Shown here piece after piece: positions 43,430 through 49,927 of a DNA stretch of 64,000 nucleotides. Made by a program: the position numbers and the translations under genes. The stretch comes from Acidimicrobiia bacterium (GTDB lineage: Bacteria; Actinomycetota; Acidimicrobiia; IMCC26256; JAMXLJ01): assembly GCA_035651955.1 (NCBI GenBank), contig DASRES010000001.1, forward strand, positions 1-64,000. The letters run 5' to 3'. How positions within the stretch are numbered: the stretch's first letter is position 1; the number at the start of each line of letters is the position of its first letter. Under the pieces are notes generated by a model, which worked only from the letters and a program-made list of their open reading frames with translations, was not told the DNA's origin and ran no database searches.

Positions 43430-43813
43430 TCAGCGCTGCTTGCGGCCGACGGCCTCGGCGAGCTCCTGCTTCGTCATGTGCGAGCGGCCCTTGACGTTCA
43501 GCTTCTTCGCGCGCTCGTACAGGTCCTGCTTCGTGCTGCCGCGCACGTCGACGCCGCGTGCGGTCCGACCGCCGGTCTCGCCACGAGCCGGCGACTTCGC
43601 CGCGCGGCTGTCGGACGGGCCCCTCTTCGACTTCTCGACCCAGCGGTCGCCCTTCTTCTCGAAGGAGTGCTTCAGCGCGGCGTACGCGGTCTGGTGCGCG
43701 CGGCGGCCGTCGCCGTACTCCTCCTCGGCGTGCTCGAGGGTCTTGGCGTACGTGTCCTGCGCCTTCTTCGACGATCGCTTGATCGTGCTCGGTAGGTTGC
43801 GCCGACCGGGCAT
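43430..43813 (-). CDS. ChaB-family protein with C-terminal Rho_N-like region
   Basis: A 127-residue basic protein. The first about 60 residues match ChaB (NLPSTIKRSSKKAQDTYAKT), a small domain once linked to cation transport regulation but really of unknown role. The last about 40 residues (TKQDLYERAKKLNVKGRSHM) look like a Rho N-terminal or SAP-type nucleic acid-binding helix pair. ATG 43813 is chosen where the ChaB homology starts; a GTG lies two codons upstream. Confidence 0.78.
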   Translation of the reverse strand: MPGRRNLPSTIKRSSKKAQDTYAKTLEHAEEEYGDGRRAHQTAYAALKHSFEKKGDRWVEKSKRGPSDSRAAKSPARGETGGRTARGVDVRGSTKQDLYERAKKLNVKGRSHMTKQELAEAVGRKQR

Positions 43814-43885
43814 CGTCACTCCCTTCGTCGAGACGTTCGGGGGAGGGATACCCGTTCCGACCGGCAGCGATGCGCCGTGGCGCGG

Positions 43886-44542
43886 TCAGGGGCGCTCGAC
43901 GAGCGACCACACGCGATCGGCGACCCGGGCGACCGCGAGGAGCTGGGCGCGCTCGCTGCCGCGGAAGCGGGGTCGTGCCCGCTCGACGAGGAGGAGCGCG
44001 GCGTTGCACGGGAGCGGCGCGATCGCGAGCTCGTCCGGTCCGGTCTCGCCCGAGGCGACGAGCGGTGACGCCGCCGTGCCGGTCGCGAGCGCGACGAGCT
44101 TCTCGGGCGTCGGAGCGTCGCCGTGGACGGCCAGGACCTCGTCGTCGCGCAGGACCGCGGCCCACTCGGCCATCAGCTCGACGCGGCACTCGTTCGTGAG
44201 GAGGTCGATGACGTCGGCGGGCGACGTCGCCGCCCCGAGTCGCTCGACGAGCAGCAGCGCGTCGAGCCGCGCGTCGGGGAAGCGCTCGACGAGCTCGACC
44301 TGCTCGACCGACGCGCCGTCGACCTCCTCGATCTCGCGTACGAGCAGCGGGAGGAGGTCCCGGTCGGCGAGCTCGACAGCGAACTCGTCGACCGCGATCG
44401 CGCCGCTGCGTTCGAGCACGTCGACCGCGACGATGTCGCCGCGGATCGCGCCGATGCGCGACGCGACCAGGCCGAGGGCGCCGGGTCGGTCCGGCAGCCA
44501 CACGCGCACGACCGCGTACACCGAGCCGGTCGGGGCCGTCAC
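43886..44542 (-). CDS. ACT-domain-containing protein
   Basis: A 218-residue protein. Residues about 8-75 form an ACT-like ligand-binding domain (VYAVVRVWLPDRPGALGLVASRIG), the fold that binds amino acids in regulatory proteins. The rest has a possible GAF- or acetyltransferase-like core without catalytic marks I can name. It starts at GTG 44542 and is divergent from nadD with 83 bases between. A sensor role is likely but the partner is unknown. Confidence 0.68.
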   Translation of the reverse strand: MTAPTGSVYAVVRVWLPDRPGALGLVASRIGAIRGDIVAVDVLERSGAIAVDEFAVELADRDLLPLLVREIEEVDGASVEQVELVERFPDARLDALLLVERLGAATSPADVIDLLTNECRVELMAEWAAVLRDDEVLAVHGDAPTPEKLVALATGTAASPLVASGETGPDELAIAPLPCNAALLLVERARPRFRGSERAQLLAVARVADRVWSLVERP

Positions 44543-44612
44543 GGTGACGACGATACGGCGTCGGGATGGCGCGCGCGTTTCGGCCTCGCGTCGGGCGTGT
44601 GTCGCCGGTCCG

Positions 44613-44618
44613 TAGACT
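44613..44618 (+). promoter_or_regulatory. -10 box for nadD
   Basis: TAGACT ends seven bases before the nadD GTG at 44626, giving a transcript that would begin at the start codon. Confidence 0.55.
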
Positions 44619-44625
44619 GCGGTGC

Positions 44626-45234
44626 GTGGCCGAGCCGCCGAAGGAGCGCGTCGGGGTCCTCGGCGGGACGTTCGACCCGATCCACGTCGGGCACGTGGTC
44701 GTCGCGGTCGAGAGCCGCTGCGCGCTCGGTCTCGACCGCGTGCTGCTCGTGGTCGCCGGCGACCCGTGGCAGAAGCGCGGGCGTGTCGTGGCGTCGCCGC
44801 GCGACCGCGTCGCCATGGCGCGCGCCGCGGTCGACGGGCTCGAGGGCGTCGAGGTGTCGACGGTCGAGATCGATCACGGCCGTGCGTCGGTCACCGCGGA
44901 CACGCTGGAGGCGCTCGCCGCGCCGGGACGCGAGCTGTTCCTCCTTCTCGGCGCGGACGCGGTCGCGAACATGCCGACGTGGCGAAGGCTCGACGAGACG
45001 CGCGACCTGTGCACGCTCGTCGTGGTGACGCGCGCAGGTGAGCGCGCGGAGGCGCCGGGTCGAGGCTGGCGGGTGGAGCACGTGACGATCCCGCGTCTCG
45101 ACGTGTCGTCGACCGAGCTGCGCGACCGCCTCGCGAACGGTCGGCCGATCGACGGTCTCGTACCACCCGCAGTGGTGCGCGAGATCCGCGCGCGGCACCT
45201 CTACACTCCCTCCGATGGCGACGGTGACGGATGA
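44626..45234 (+). CDS. nadD: Nicotinate-nucleotide adenylyltransferase
   Basis: A 202-residue nucleotidyltransferase with GGTFDPIHVGH at the start and the C-terminal ISSTE-type motif (LDVSSTELRDRL). It adenylylates nicotinate mononucleotide in NAD synthesis. GTG 44626 is set by homology and the -10 box. Its last 20 bases overlap the next gene, starting the nadD-LytR_C-rsfS unit. Confidence 0.94.
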   Translation: MAEPPKERVGVLGGTFDPIHVGHVVVAVESRCALGLDRVLLVVAGDPWQKRGRVVASPRDRVAMARAAVDGLEGVEVSTVEIDHGRASVTADTLEALAAPGRELFLLLGADAVANMPTWRRLDETRDLCTLVVVTRAGERAEAPGRGWRVEHVTIPRLDVSSTELRDRLANGRPIDGLVPPAVVREIRARHLYTPSDGDGDG

Positions 45235-46450
45235 ACCTCGCCTCGACGTGACACCCGGCGGACGCGCGCTCGACGATCCCGCGCCCGACGAGACACGCGC
45301 AGGTTCGCGACGTCAGCGGCGTCGGCAGCGGCGCGCGCGCCGGCGTTGGGTCGTCATCGTTCCGTCGGTGTTCGTCGTCCTGATCGTGCTGACCGTGATC
45401 GGCGCGCAGCTCCGCTCGGGGACCACCGGTCGCCCGACGCGTGCCGCCCCGGCGGCCACGAACGTGCCGCCCGTGCGCGGCGCGCCGACGATGCTGCTCG
45501 CGCACCGCGCGGCAGATGGGCGCGTCGACCTCGCCGCGTTGGTCGGCGTGCAGCGCGGCGGGCACGACGGATCCGTGCTCCTCGTCCCCACGCTGACGGC
45601 GCTCGAGGTGCCGTCCTTCGAGCTGCAGCTTGTCGCCGACCTGCTGAACCTCGGTCCGCCGTCGCTGCTCCAGACCACGATCTCGAACGTGCTCGGCGTG
45701 CGCATCGACCAGACCGTCGTGCTCGACGACGCGCAGCTCGTCGACGCGCTCGCGCCCGCCGGGTCCCTCACCGTCGACCTGCGCGATCCCGTCAACCTCG
45801 CGGGTGGGACCGAGCCGCGCACGATCGAGGCGGGCACGCAGTCCTTCGCGCCGGCCGACGCGGCAGCACTGCTCACGAACCCCGGCAGCGCGGGTGAGCT
45901 CGAGCACCTCGTGACCGTCCAGGCCGTGCTCGAAGGGTGGATGCACGCGCTGCGAACCCCGTCGGTCGCGACCGCGACGACTGCGCGCGTTCCCGCGTTC
46001 TCGACGCTCGTCGCGGCAGCCCATGCCTCGACCGACTACGCGACGTTGCCGGTCGACGGCGTGTCGGCGGGCGCGGGTGAGCGGTACCAGGTGCGCGAGG
46101 ACGCGATCGGCCCGGCCGCGAAAGGCGCGTTCCCCGACGCGCTCCTCGGCATCGGCGGCGAGCGCCCGCGCGTCGAGATCCTGAACGGGACGGGTGTCGT
46201 CGGGCTCGTGCAGCAGGTCGCAGGCGTCGTGGTGCCCGCGGGCGGGGACGTCGTGCAGACCGGCAACTACACGGGGTTCGGGCAGACGGTGACGCGGGTC
46301 GTCTACTACCGCGACTCGCAACGTGCCGCGGCGACCGCGCTACTACGCGCATTGCGAACGGGCCAGCTCGCGCGCGAACAGAAGGACATCCAGGTGTTCG
46401 ACGTCACGATCATCGTCGGGTCGGACTTCAAGGCGCCGCCGGGCACGTGA
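45215..46450 (+). CDS. Degenerate LCP-like protein with LytR C-terminal domain
   Basis: A 411-residue membrane protein. A basic N-terminus precedes one membrane helix (about residues 46-66). The middle region resembles a LytR-CpsA-Psr domain but lacks the clear arginine and aspartate pattern of active phosphotransferases. The end is a LytR_C domain (VEILNGTGVVGLVQQVAGVV, then VTIIVGSDF). Active LCP enzymes attach glycopolymers to the wall; this one may be a scaffold. It lies between nadD and rsfS, a usual place in Actinobacteria. Confidence 0.78.
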   Translation: MATVTDEPRLDVTPGGRALDDPAPDETRAGSRRQRRRQRRARRRWVVIVPSVFVVLIVLTVIGAQLRSGTTGRPTRAAPAATNVPPVRGAPTMLLAHRAADGRVDLAALVGVQRGGHDGSVLLVPTLTALEVPSFELQLVADLLNLGPPSLLQTTISNVLGVRIDQTVVLDDAQLVDALAPAGSLTVDLRDPVNLAGGTEPRTIEAGTQSFAPADAAALLTNPGSAGELEHLVTVQAVLEGWMHALRTPSVATATTARVPAFSTLVAAAHASTDYATLPVDGVSAGAGERYQVREDAIGPAAKGAFPDALLGIGGERPRVEILNGTGVVGLVQQVAGVVVPAGGDVVQTGNYTGFGQTVTRVVYYRDSQRAAATALLRALRTGQLAREQKDIQVFDVTIIVGSDFKAPPGT

Positions 46451-46520
46451 GCGCGGAGGTGGCGCGTAGGCTGGTGACACCCCCACGGGGTGCGTCCTGT
46501 CCACCGGTCGAGGAGCCTCC

Positions 46521-46892
46521 ACGGACATCCAGCAGCGGGCCGCCGTCGCCGCCAACGCCGCCGCCTCCAAGAAGGCCGACGACATCGTGGTGCTCGACGT
46601 CGGCGACATCATCGCCATCACCGACGCGTTCGTCATCGCCAGTGGTGGCAACCGCAGGCAGGTACGCACGATCGTCGAGGAGGTCGAGCAGCAGCTGACC
46701 GACCGCGCCGGCGTGAAGCCGGTGAGCGTCGAAGGGCTCGACGACGCGTCCTGGGTGCTCCTCGACTACGGCGACCTCGTCGTGCACGTCTTCCTGGACG
46801 AGACGCGCACGTACTACGACCTGGAACGGCTCTGGTCGGATGCGCCGCGCGTCGAGTGGGAGCGTGAAGCGGACGACGAGGCGGTCTCGTAG
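46521..46892 (+). CDS. rsfS: Ribosome silencing factor RsfS, non-canonical start
   Basis: RsfS (YbeB/Iojap) binds L14 and blocks subunit joining. The core KKADDIVVLDVGDIIAITD...FVIASGGN and WVLLDYGDLVVHVFLDE is complete. Homology extends upstream of the first GTG (46587) through a helix AAVAANAAASKK, but no ATG, GTG or TTG occurs between that point and the in-frame stop at 46467. ACG 46521, five bases after AGGAG (46511-46515), fits the expected N-terminus; CTG 46497 is another option. With the ACG start it has 123 residues; with GTG 46587, 101. A TAGGCT -10-like box lies at 46467-46472. Confidence 0.85.
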   Translation, partial: TDIQQRAAVAANAAASKKADDIVVLDVGDIIAITDAFVIASGGNRRQVRTIVEEVEQQLTDRAGVKPVSVEGLDDASWVLLDYGDLVVHVFLDETRTYYDLERLWSDAPRVEWEREADDEAVS

Positions 46893-46903
46893 CGGGTCGC
46901 GGC

Positions 46904-47704
46904 TCAGGCGACGTCGAGCCACGGGCGGACGGGCACGCCGCGTGCCGCGAGCCCGTCCTTGATCTCCCGGACGCCGAGGTTCCGCTCGAGCCGCGGGGAG
47001 TAGAGGATCGAGCTGATGATGGCGGCGGACGCGCCGCCGTGGGTCAGCCCTTGCGCGATGTGGTCGACGGTGCCCGCGCCACCCGACGCGATGACGGGCA
47101 CGTTGACCGCGTCGGCGACCGCGCGTGTGATGGCGACGTCGTAGCCGCGGTGTGTGCCGTCGCGGTCGATGCTGTTCACGCAGATCTCGCCCGCGCCGAG
47201 TTGCTCACCGCGCCGCACCCACTCGATGGCGTCGAGTCCGGTCGCGAGTCGGGCGCCGTCGATGAAGACCTCGTACCCGCTCGGGATGCCGTCTCGCACG
47301 CCGACGTGCTTCACCTGCGTGCTCAGCACGATGCACTGGCGACCGAACGCGTCGGCGCCCTTGCCGATGATGTCGGGGTCGCGGACCGCCATCGAGTCGA
47401 TGCTGATCTTCTCGGCACCGGCCTTGAGCACCTCGTACATGTCGGCGAGCGAACGAATCCCTCCGCCGACCGTGAACGGCACGAAGACGTGCTGCGCGAC
47501 GTCGCGCACCGTGTCGACGTCGATGCGGCGCTTCTCGGCGCTCGCGGTGATGTCGTAGAAGATGATCTCGTCGATCTGGTCGGCGTACAGGCGACGGGCG
47601 AGGTCGGCGGCGGGCGCGACGTCGATGTTGTCCTGGAACTGCTGGGCCTTCGTGACGCGTCCCTGGATGACGTCGAAGCACGCGACGACGCGCTTCGTCA
47701 GCAC
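46904..47704 (-). CDS. hisF: HisF-like imidazole glycerol phosphate synthase cyclase subunit, Asp130 replaced
   Basis: A 266-residue TIM barrel related to HisF: ACFDVIQGRVTKA at the start with Asp11 and Lys19, FTVGGGIRSL in the middle, and SIDRDGTHRGYD late. The catalytic Asp130 of known HisF is Gln here (CIVLSTQVKH), at exactly the same number. HisF normally makes IGP and AICAR from PRFAR using ammonia from HisH. GTG 47704 overlaps the hisH stop (GTGCTGA). No other his gene is nearby. It may be a divergent subfamily with altered chemistry. Confidence 0.85.
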   Translation of the reverse strand: MLTKRVVACFDVIQGRVTKAQQFQDNIDVAPAADLARRLYADQIDEIIFYDITASAEKRRIDVDTVRDVAQHVFVPFTVGGGIRSLADMYEVLKAGAEKISIDSMAVRDPDIIGKGADAFGRQCIVLSTQVKHVGVRDGIPSGYEVFIDGARLATGLDAIEWVRRGEQLGAGEICVNSIDRDGTHRGYDVAITRAVADAVNVPVIASGGAGTVDHIAQGLTHGGASAAIISSILYSPRLERNLGVREIKDGLAARGVPVRPWLDVA

Positions 47705-48312
47705 GGCGATCCGTCCCAGCGCGCGAAGTTCGCGAGGAGCGTGAGGCCGAGGTGCCCGCTCTTCTCCGCGTGGAACTGGGTCGCGGCAACGTTGTCGTGC
47801 GCGACGACGGAGCAGAACTCGCCGCCGTAGTCGGTCGTGGCGAGCACGTCGGCGGGATCGGCGGGGATCGCGTGGTACGAGTTCACGAAGTAGCAGTGCG
47901 CGACGGGCGGCAGCCCGGCCCACAGCGGATGGGGGCGACGGGGCGTGACGCCGTTCCAGCCGATCTGCGGGACGCGCAGCGTGTCGGGGAACCGGCGCAC
48001 CTCGCCGGGCAGCCACCCGAGCGTCTTCGTGTCCCCCTCCTCGCTCCGCTCGAAGAGCACCTGGAGGCCGATGCAGATCCCGAGGAACGGTGCGCCGTCG
48101 TCGACGACCCGGGCGGTCAGGGCGTCCAGCAGCTCGAGGTCGCGCAGCGACGCCATCGTCGCACCGGCGGAGCCGACACCCGGGAGGACGAGCCGCTCGG
48201 CGCGGGCGACGTCCGCCGGTGCCGACACGAGCCTCGCGTCGAGGCCGAGATGCATCAGCGCATACAGGACGCTCGGCGCGTTGCCCGCCCGGTAGTCGAT
48301 GACGTCGATCAT
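47698..48312 (-). CDS. hisH: Imidazole glycerol phosphate synthase glutamine amidotransferase subunit HisH
   Basis: A 204-residue class I glutaminase with an intact triad: Cys80 (LGICIGLQ), His181 and Glu183 (QFHAEKSG), plus the LPGVGSAG oxyanion strand. It releases ammonia for its HisF partner, encoded immediately downstream with a seven-base overlap. The ATG at 48312 begins the typical IDVIDYRAGN. Intact HisH beside an altered HisF suggests that ammonia channelling is kept. Confidence 0.93.
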   Translation of the reverse strand: MIDVIDYRAGNAPSVLYALMHLGLDARLVSAPADVARAERLVLPGVGSAGATMASLRDLELLDALTARVVDDGAPFLGICIGLQVLFERSEEGDTKTLGWLPGEVRRFPDTLRVPQIGWNGVTPRRPHPLWAGLPPVAHCYFVNSYHAIPADPADVLATTDYGGEFCSVVAHDNVAATQFHAEKSGHLGLTLLANFARWDGSPC

Positions 48313-48390
48313 CGCTGGTGAGGGTAGCGAAGGGGTCGCCGACAGGCCGCGTGGGTATTCGCGCGTGGCCGTCGAGCAAGGAGGGCAACG

Positions 48391-48795
48391 ATGAAGCTCC
48401 GCCGCGCACCCCTGCGCCTCGCCACCGGCGCGTACATCCTCAACTCCGGTGTGTCGAAGTGGAACGCGGACGACGAGCAGGCGGCGGGGCTCCACGGGTT
48501 CGCGTCCGGTGCGTACCCGCAGGTGAAGCAGGTGCGACCGGAGCAGTTCACGAGGGGACTGTCCGTCTCGGAGATGGCACTCGGTGCCGCGCTGCTGACG
48601 CCGTTCGTCTCGTCGAAGCTCGCCGGGCTCGCGCTGACGGCGTTCTCGGCCGGGCTCGTGGGCCTGTACCTCCGCACGCCCGGGATGCGGCGCGAGGGCA
48701 GCCTCCGCCCGACGCAGGACGGGACCCCGCTGGCGAAGGACACGTGGATGCTCGGCATCGGGCTGTCGCTGCTCATCGACGCGCTCGGCGACTGA
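48391..48795 (+). CDS. Hypothetical membrane protein
   Basis: A 134-residue protein not recognised beyond a general resemblance to small actinobacterial membrane proteins. Three hydrophobic segments are likely (about residues 55-75, 75-93 and 113-131). ATG 48391 has a strong AAGGAGG site. It stands alone, divergent from hisH and 13 bases from the convergent LAGLIDADG gene. Confidence 0.65.
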   Translation: MKLRRAPLRLATGAYILNSGVSKWNADDEQAAGLHGFASGAYPQVKQVRPEQFTRGLSVSEMALGAALLTPFVSSKLAGLALTAFSAGLVGLYLRTPGMRREGSLRPTQDGTPLAKDTWMLGIGLSLLIDALGD

Positions 48796-48808
48796 CGGTC
48801 GGCCGTTC

Positions 48809-49255
48809 TCAGATGCCGCGCGCCTCGTAGAGGTGGCGCCGGCAGAGCCCGTACGCGCGCCGCGGGGCGTCGCACCCGTCGACGGTGCACGGTCGAACCC
48901 GCTTCGCGCGGCGCTCCCAGTGGTCGAGCAGGCGCTCACGCCACGCGAGGTACTGGACGCGCTTGTGCGACGGAGGCAGGTGCTCGTCCATGAACGGCAC
49001 GATCACCTCGACGAGCTCGCGCGCCGATCCGACGACGAACGCGACCTCGTCGTCGTAGTGGGACTTTCGTCGCGGCGAGCGCGTGATGGATCCGACCGCG
49101 AAGAACGCGGAGAGCAGACCGCACATCCCGGCATCTGCCGCACCAAGTCCGACACTGAACGAGTATCGCCGCCCGTCGTTGGTGCCGGTGAAGCATCCTT
49201 CGGCGAGTACGAACGCGGCGGCGAACGCCGCGATCGCGTCAGTAACCGGTCGCAC
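48809..49255 (-). CDS. Single-motif LAGLIDADG protein, second of a tandem pair
   Basis: About 148 residues from a GTG at 49255. The LAGLIDADG-type helix is AAAFVLAEGCF, with the acidic residue in AEG. The following strand and helix pattern (FFAVGSITRS, then a VPFMDEHLPPSHKRVQYLAWR helix) parallels the neighbouring gene. It ends with C-x4-C and GLCRRHLYEA, a probable zinc-binding motif shared with its neighbour. Single-motif LAGLIDADG proteins act as dimers that cut DNA, so this one and the upstream protein may form a heterodimer. It overlaps the upstream frame by 17 bases. Confidence 0.75.
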   Translation of the reverse strand: MRPVTDAIAAFAAAFVLAEGCFTGTNDGRRYSFSVGLGAADAGMCGLLSAFFAVGSITRSPRRKSHYDDEVAFVVGSARELVEVIVPFMDEHLPPSHKRVQYLAWRERLLDHWERRAKRVRPCTVDGCDAPRRAYGLCRRHLYEARGI

Positions 49256-49754
49256 GATAGTAGTGAGACCGGCACAGTCCGCGGCCGCGCACGCACCCCT
49301 CGCATCCAGGTTCCGAGCACACGGACCGCGTGCGACGCGCTCGCGTCTCGTCGTACGCGAGGAACGCATCGCGCCACCGCTCGTACTGCGCCCGCTTGGC
49401 GGACGGGAGCAAGTACCGCTCCGCAAACGGAATGGTCGCGGCGTAGTGGCCGCGAAACGACGCGATCGTGAACGAGCTCATCGGCTGCCAGTGCGCGCGG
49501 GCAGGTCGGTGGTCGGTCACGCTCCCGAAGCCGAGGAACTCGCGGAGCGCCTCGAGGACGGGGCGATCTCGCGTCGCGACCGCAACCTGGAACACGAACC
49601 GCGTCCGCGTGCGGCCGTCCCGGCGGGGCGGGAGGCGAGACGTGAAGAAGGAGCCTTCCCCGGCGACGAACCCGCCGAGCAGGAACCCGAGCGACCGCCC
49701 GGTATGTCCGAAAGAGGTGGAGCTGACGGGAATCGGACCCGTGACCTCATCCAT
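49239..49754 (-). CDS. Single-motif LAGLIDADG protein directly after tRNA-Ala, start uncertain
   Basis: The coding part from the tRNA 3' end (49717) to 49239 gives about 159 residues: the motif FLLGGFVAGEGSF, then FLGFGSVTDHR, a helix RYLLPSAKRAQYERWRDAF, and the C-terminal C-x4-C/GLCRSHYYRA motif. No ATG, GTG or TTG lies between the tRNA and the LAGLIDADG motif. The nearest in-frame ATG (49752-49754) is inside the tRNA anticodon arm, and the frame stays open through the whole tRNA. A CTG at 49682 is possible. It is a homing endonuclease-like gene; cutting at the tRNA gene is an inference. Confidence 0.7.
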   Translation of the reverse strand: MDEVTGPIPVSSTSFGHTGRSLGFLLGGFVAGEGSFFTSRLPPRRDGRTRTRFVFQVAVATRDRPVLEALREFLGFGSVTDHRPARAHWQPMSSFTIASFRGHYAATIPFAERYLLPSAKRAQYERWRDAFLAYDETRARRTRSVCSEPGCEGCVRGRGLCRSHYYRATGY

Positions 49755-49790
49755 GCCATGGATGCGCTCTACCAACTGAGCTACAGCCCC
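49718..49790 (-). tRNA. tRNA-Ala (GGC)
   Basis: A minus-strand 73-base cloverleaf with acceptor GGGGCTG/CAGCTCC (one G-T pair), anticodon stem CATCC/GGATG with loop ATGGCAT giving GGC, and T-arm GGGTCCGATTCCC. The discriminator is A and no CCA is encoded. It looks intact. A LAGLIDADG frame runs straight out of its 3' end. Confidence 0.94.
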
Positions 49791-49914
49791 GGAGGGCGCA
49801 ACGGTACCAGCCATCAACCGCGCCTCGAATGCCTCGCACGTCGAACACATGTTCGGAGCATACGACGGGGGTCTGACAGCGAAAACGTGGACCGGCCTGC
49901 GCGGACCCGGCCGA

Positions 49915-49920
49915 TAGCCT
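49915..49920 (+). promoter_or_regulatory. -10 box for leuS
   Basis: TAGCCT ends seven bases before the leuS GTG at 49928, with no ribosome binding site, a leaderless arrangement. Confidence 0.55.
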
Positions 49921-49927
49921 CCGGAAC

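Noticed and set aside
46474-46698. Frame beginning at GTG 46474 right after a TAGGCT box, as the rsfS start
   Set aside because: It is in a different reading frame and translates to Pro/Ser/Arg-rich sequence unlike RsfS.
49718-49790. tRNA-Ala as a phage or island attachment site
   Set aside because: No integrase, no partial tRNA repeat and no phage genes nearby; only LAGLIDADG genes adjoin it.
49755-49850. Protein-like translation upstream of and through tRNA-Ala (GAVAQLVER pattern)
   Set aside because: This peptide is the familiar spurious translation of a tRNA gene; only the part after the tRNA shows protein homology.
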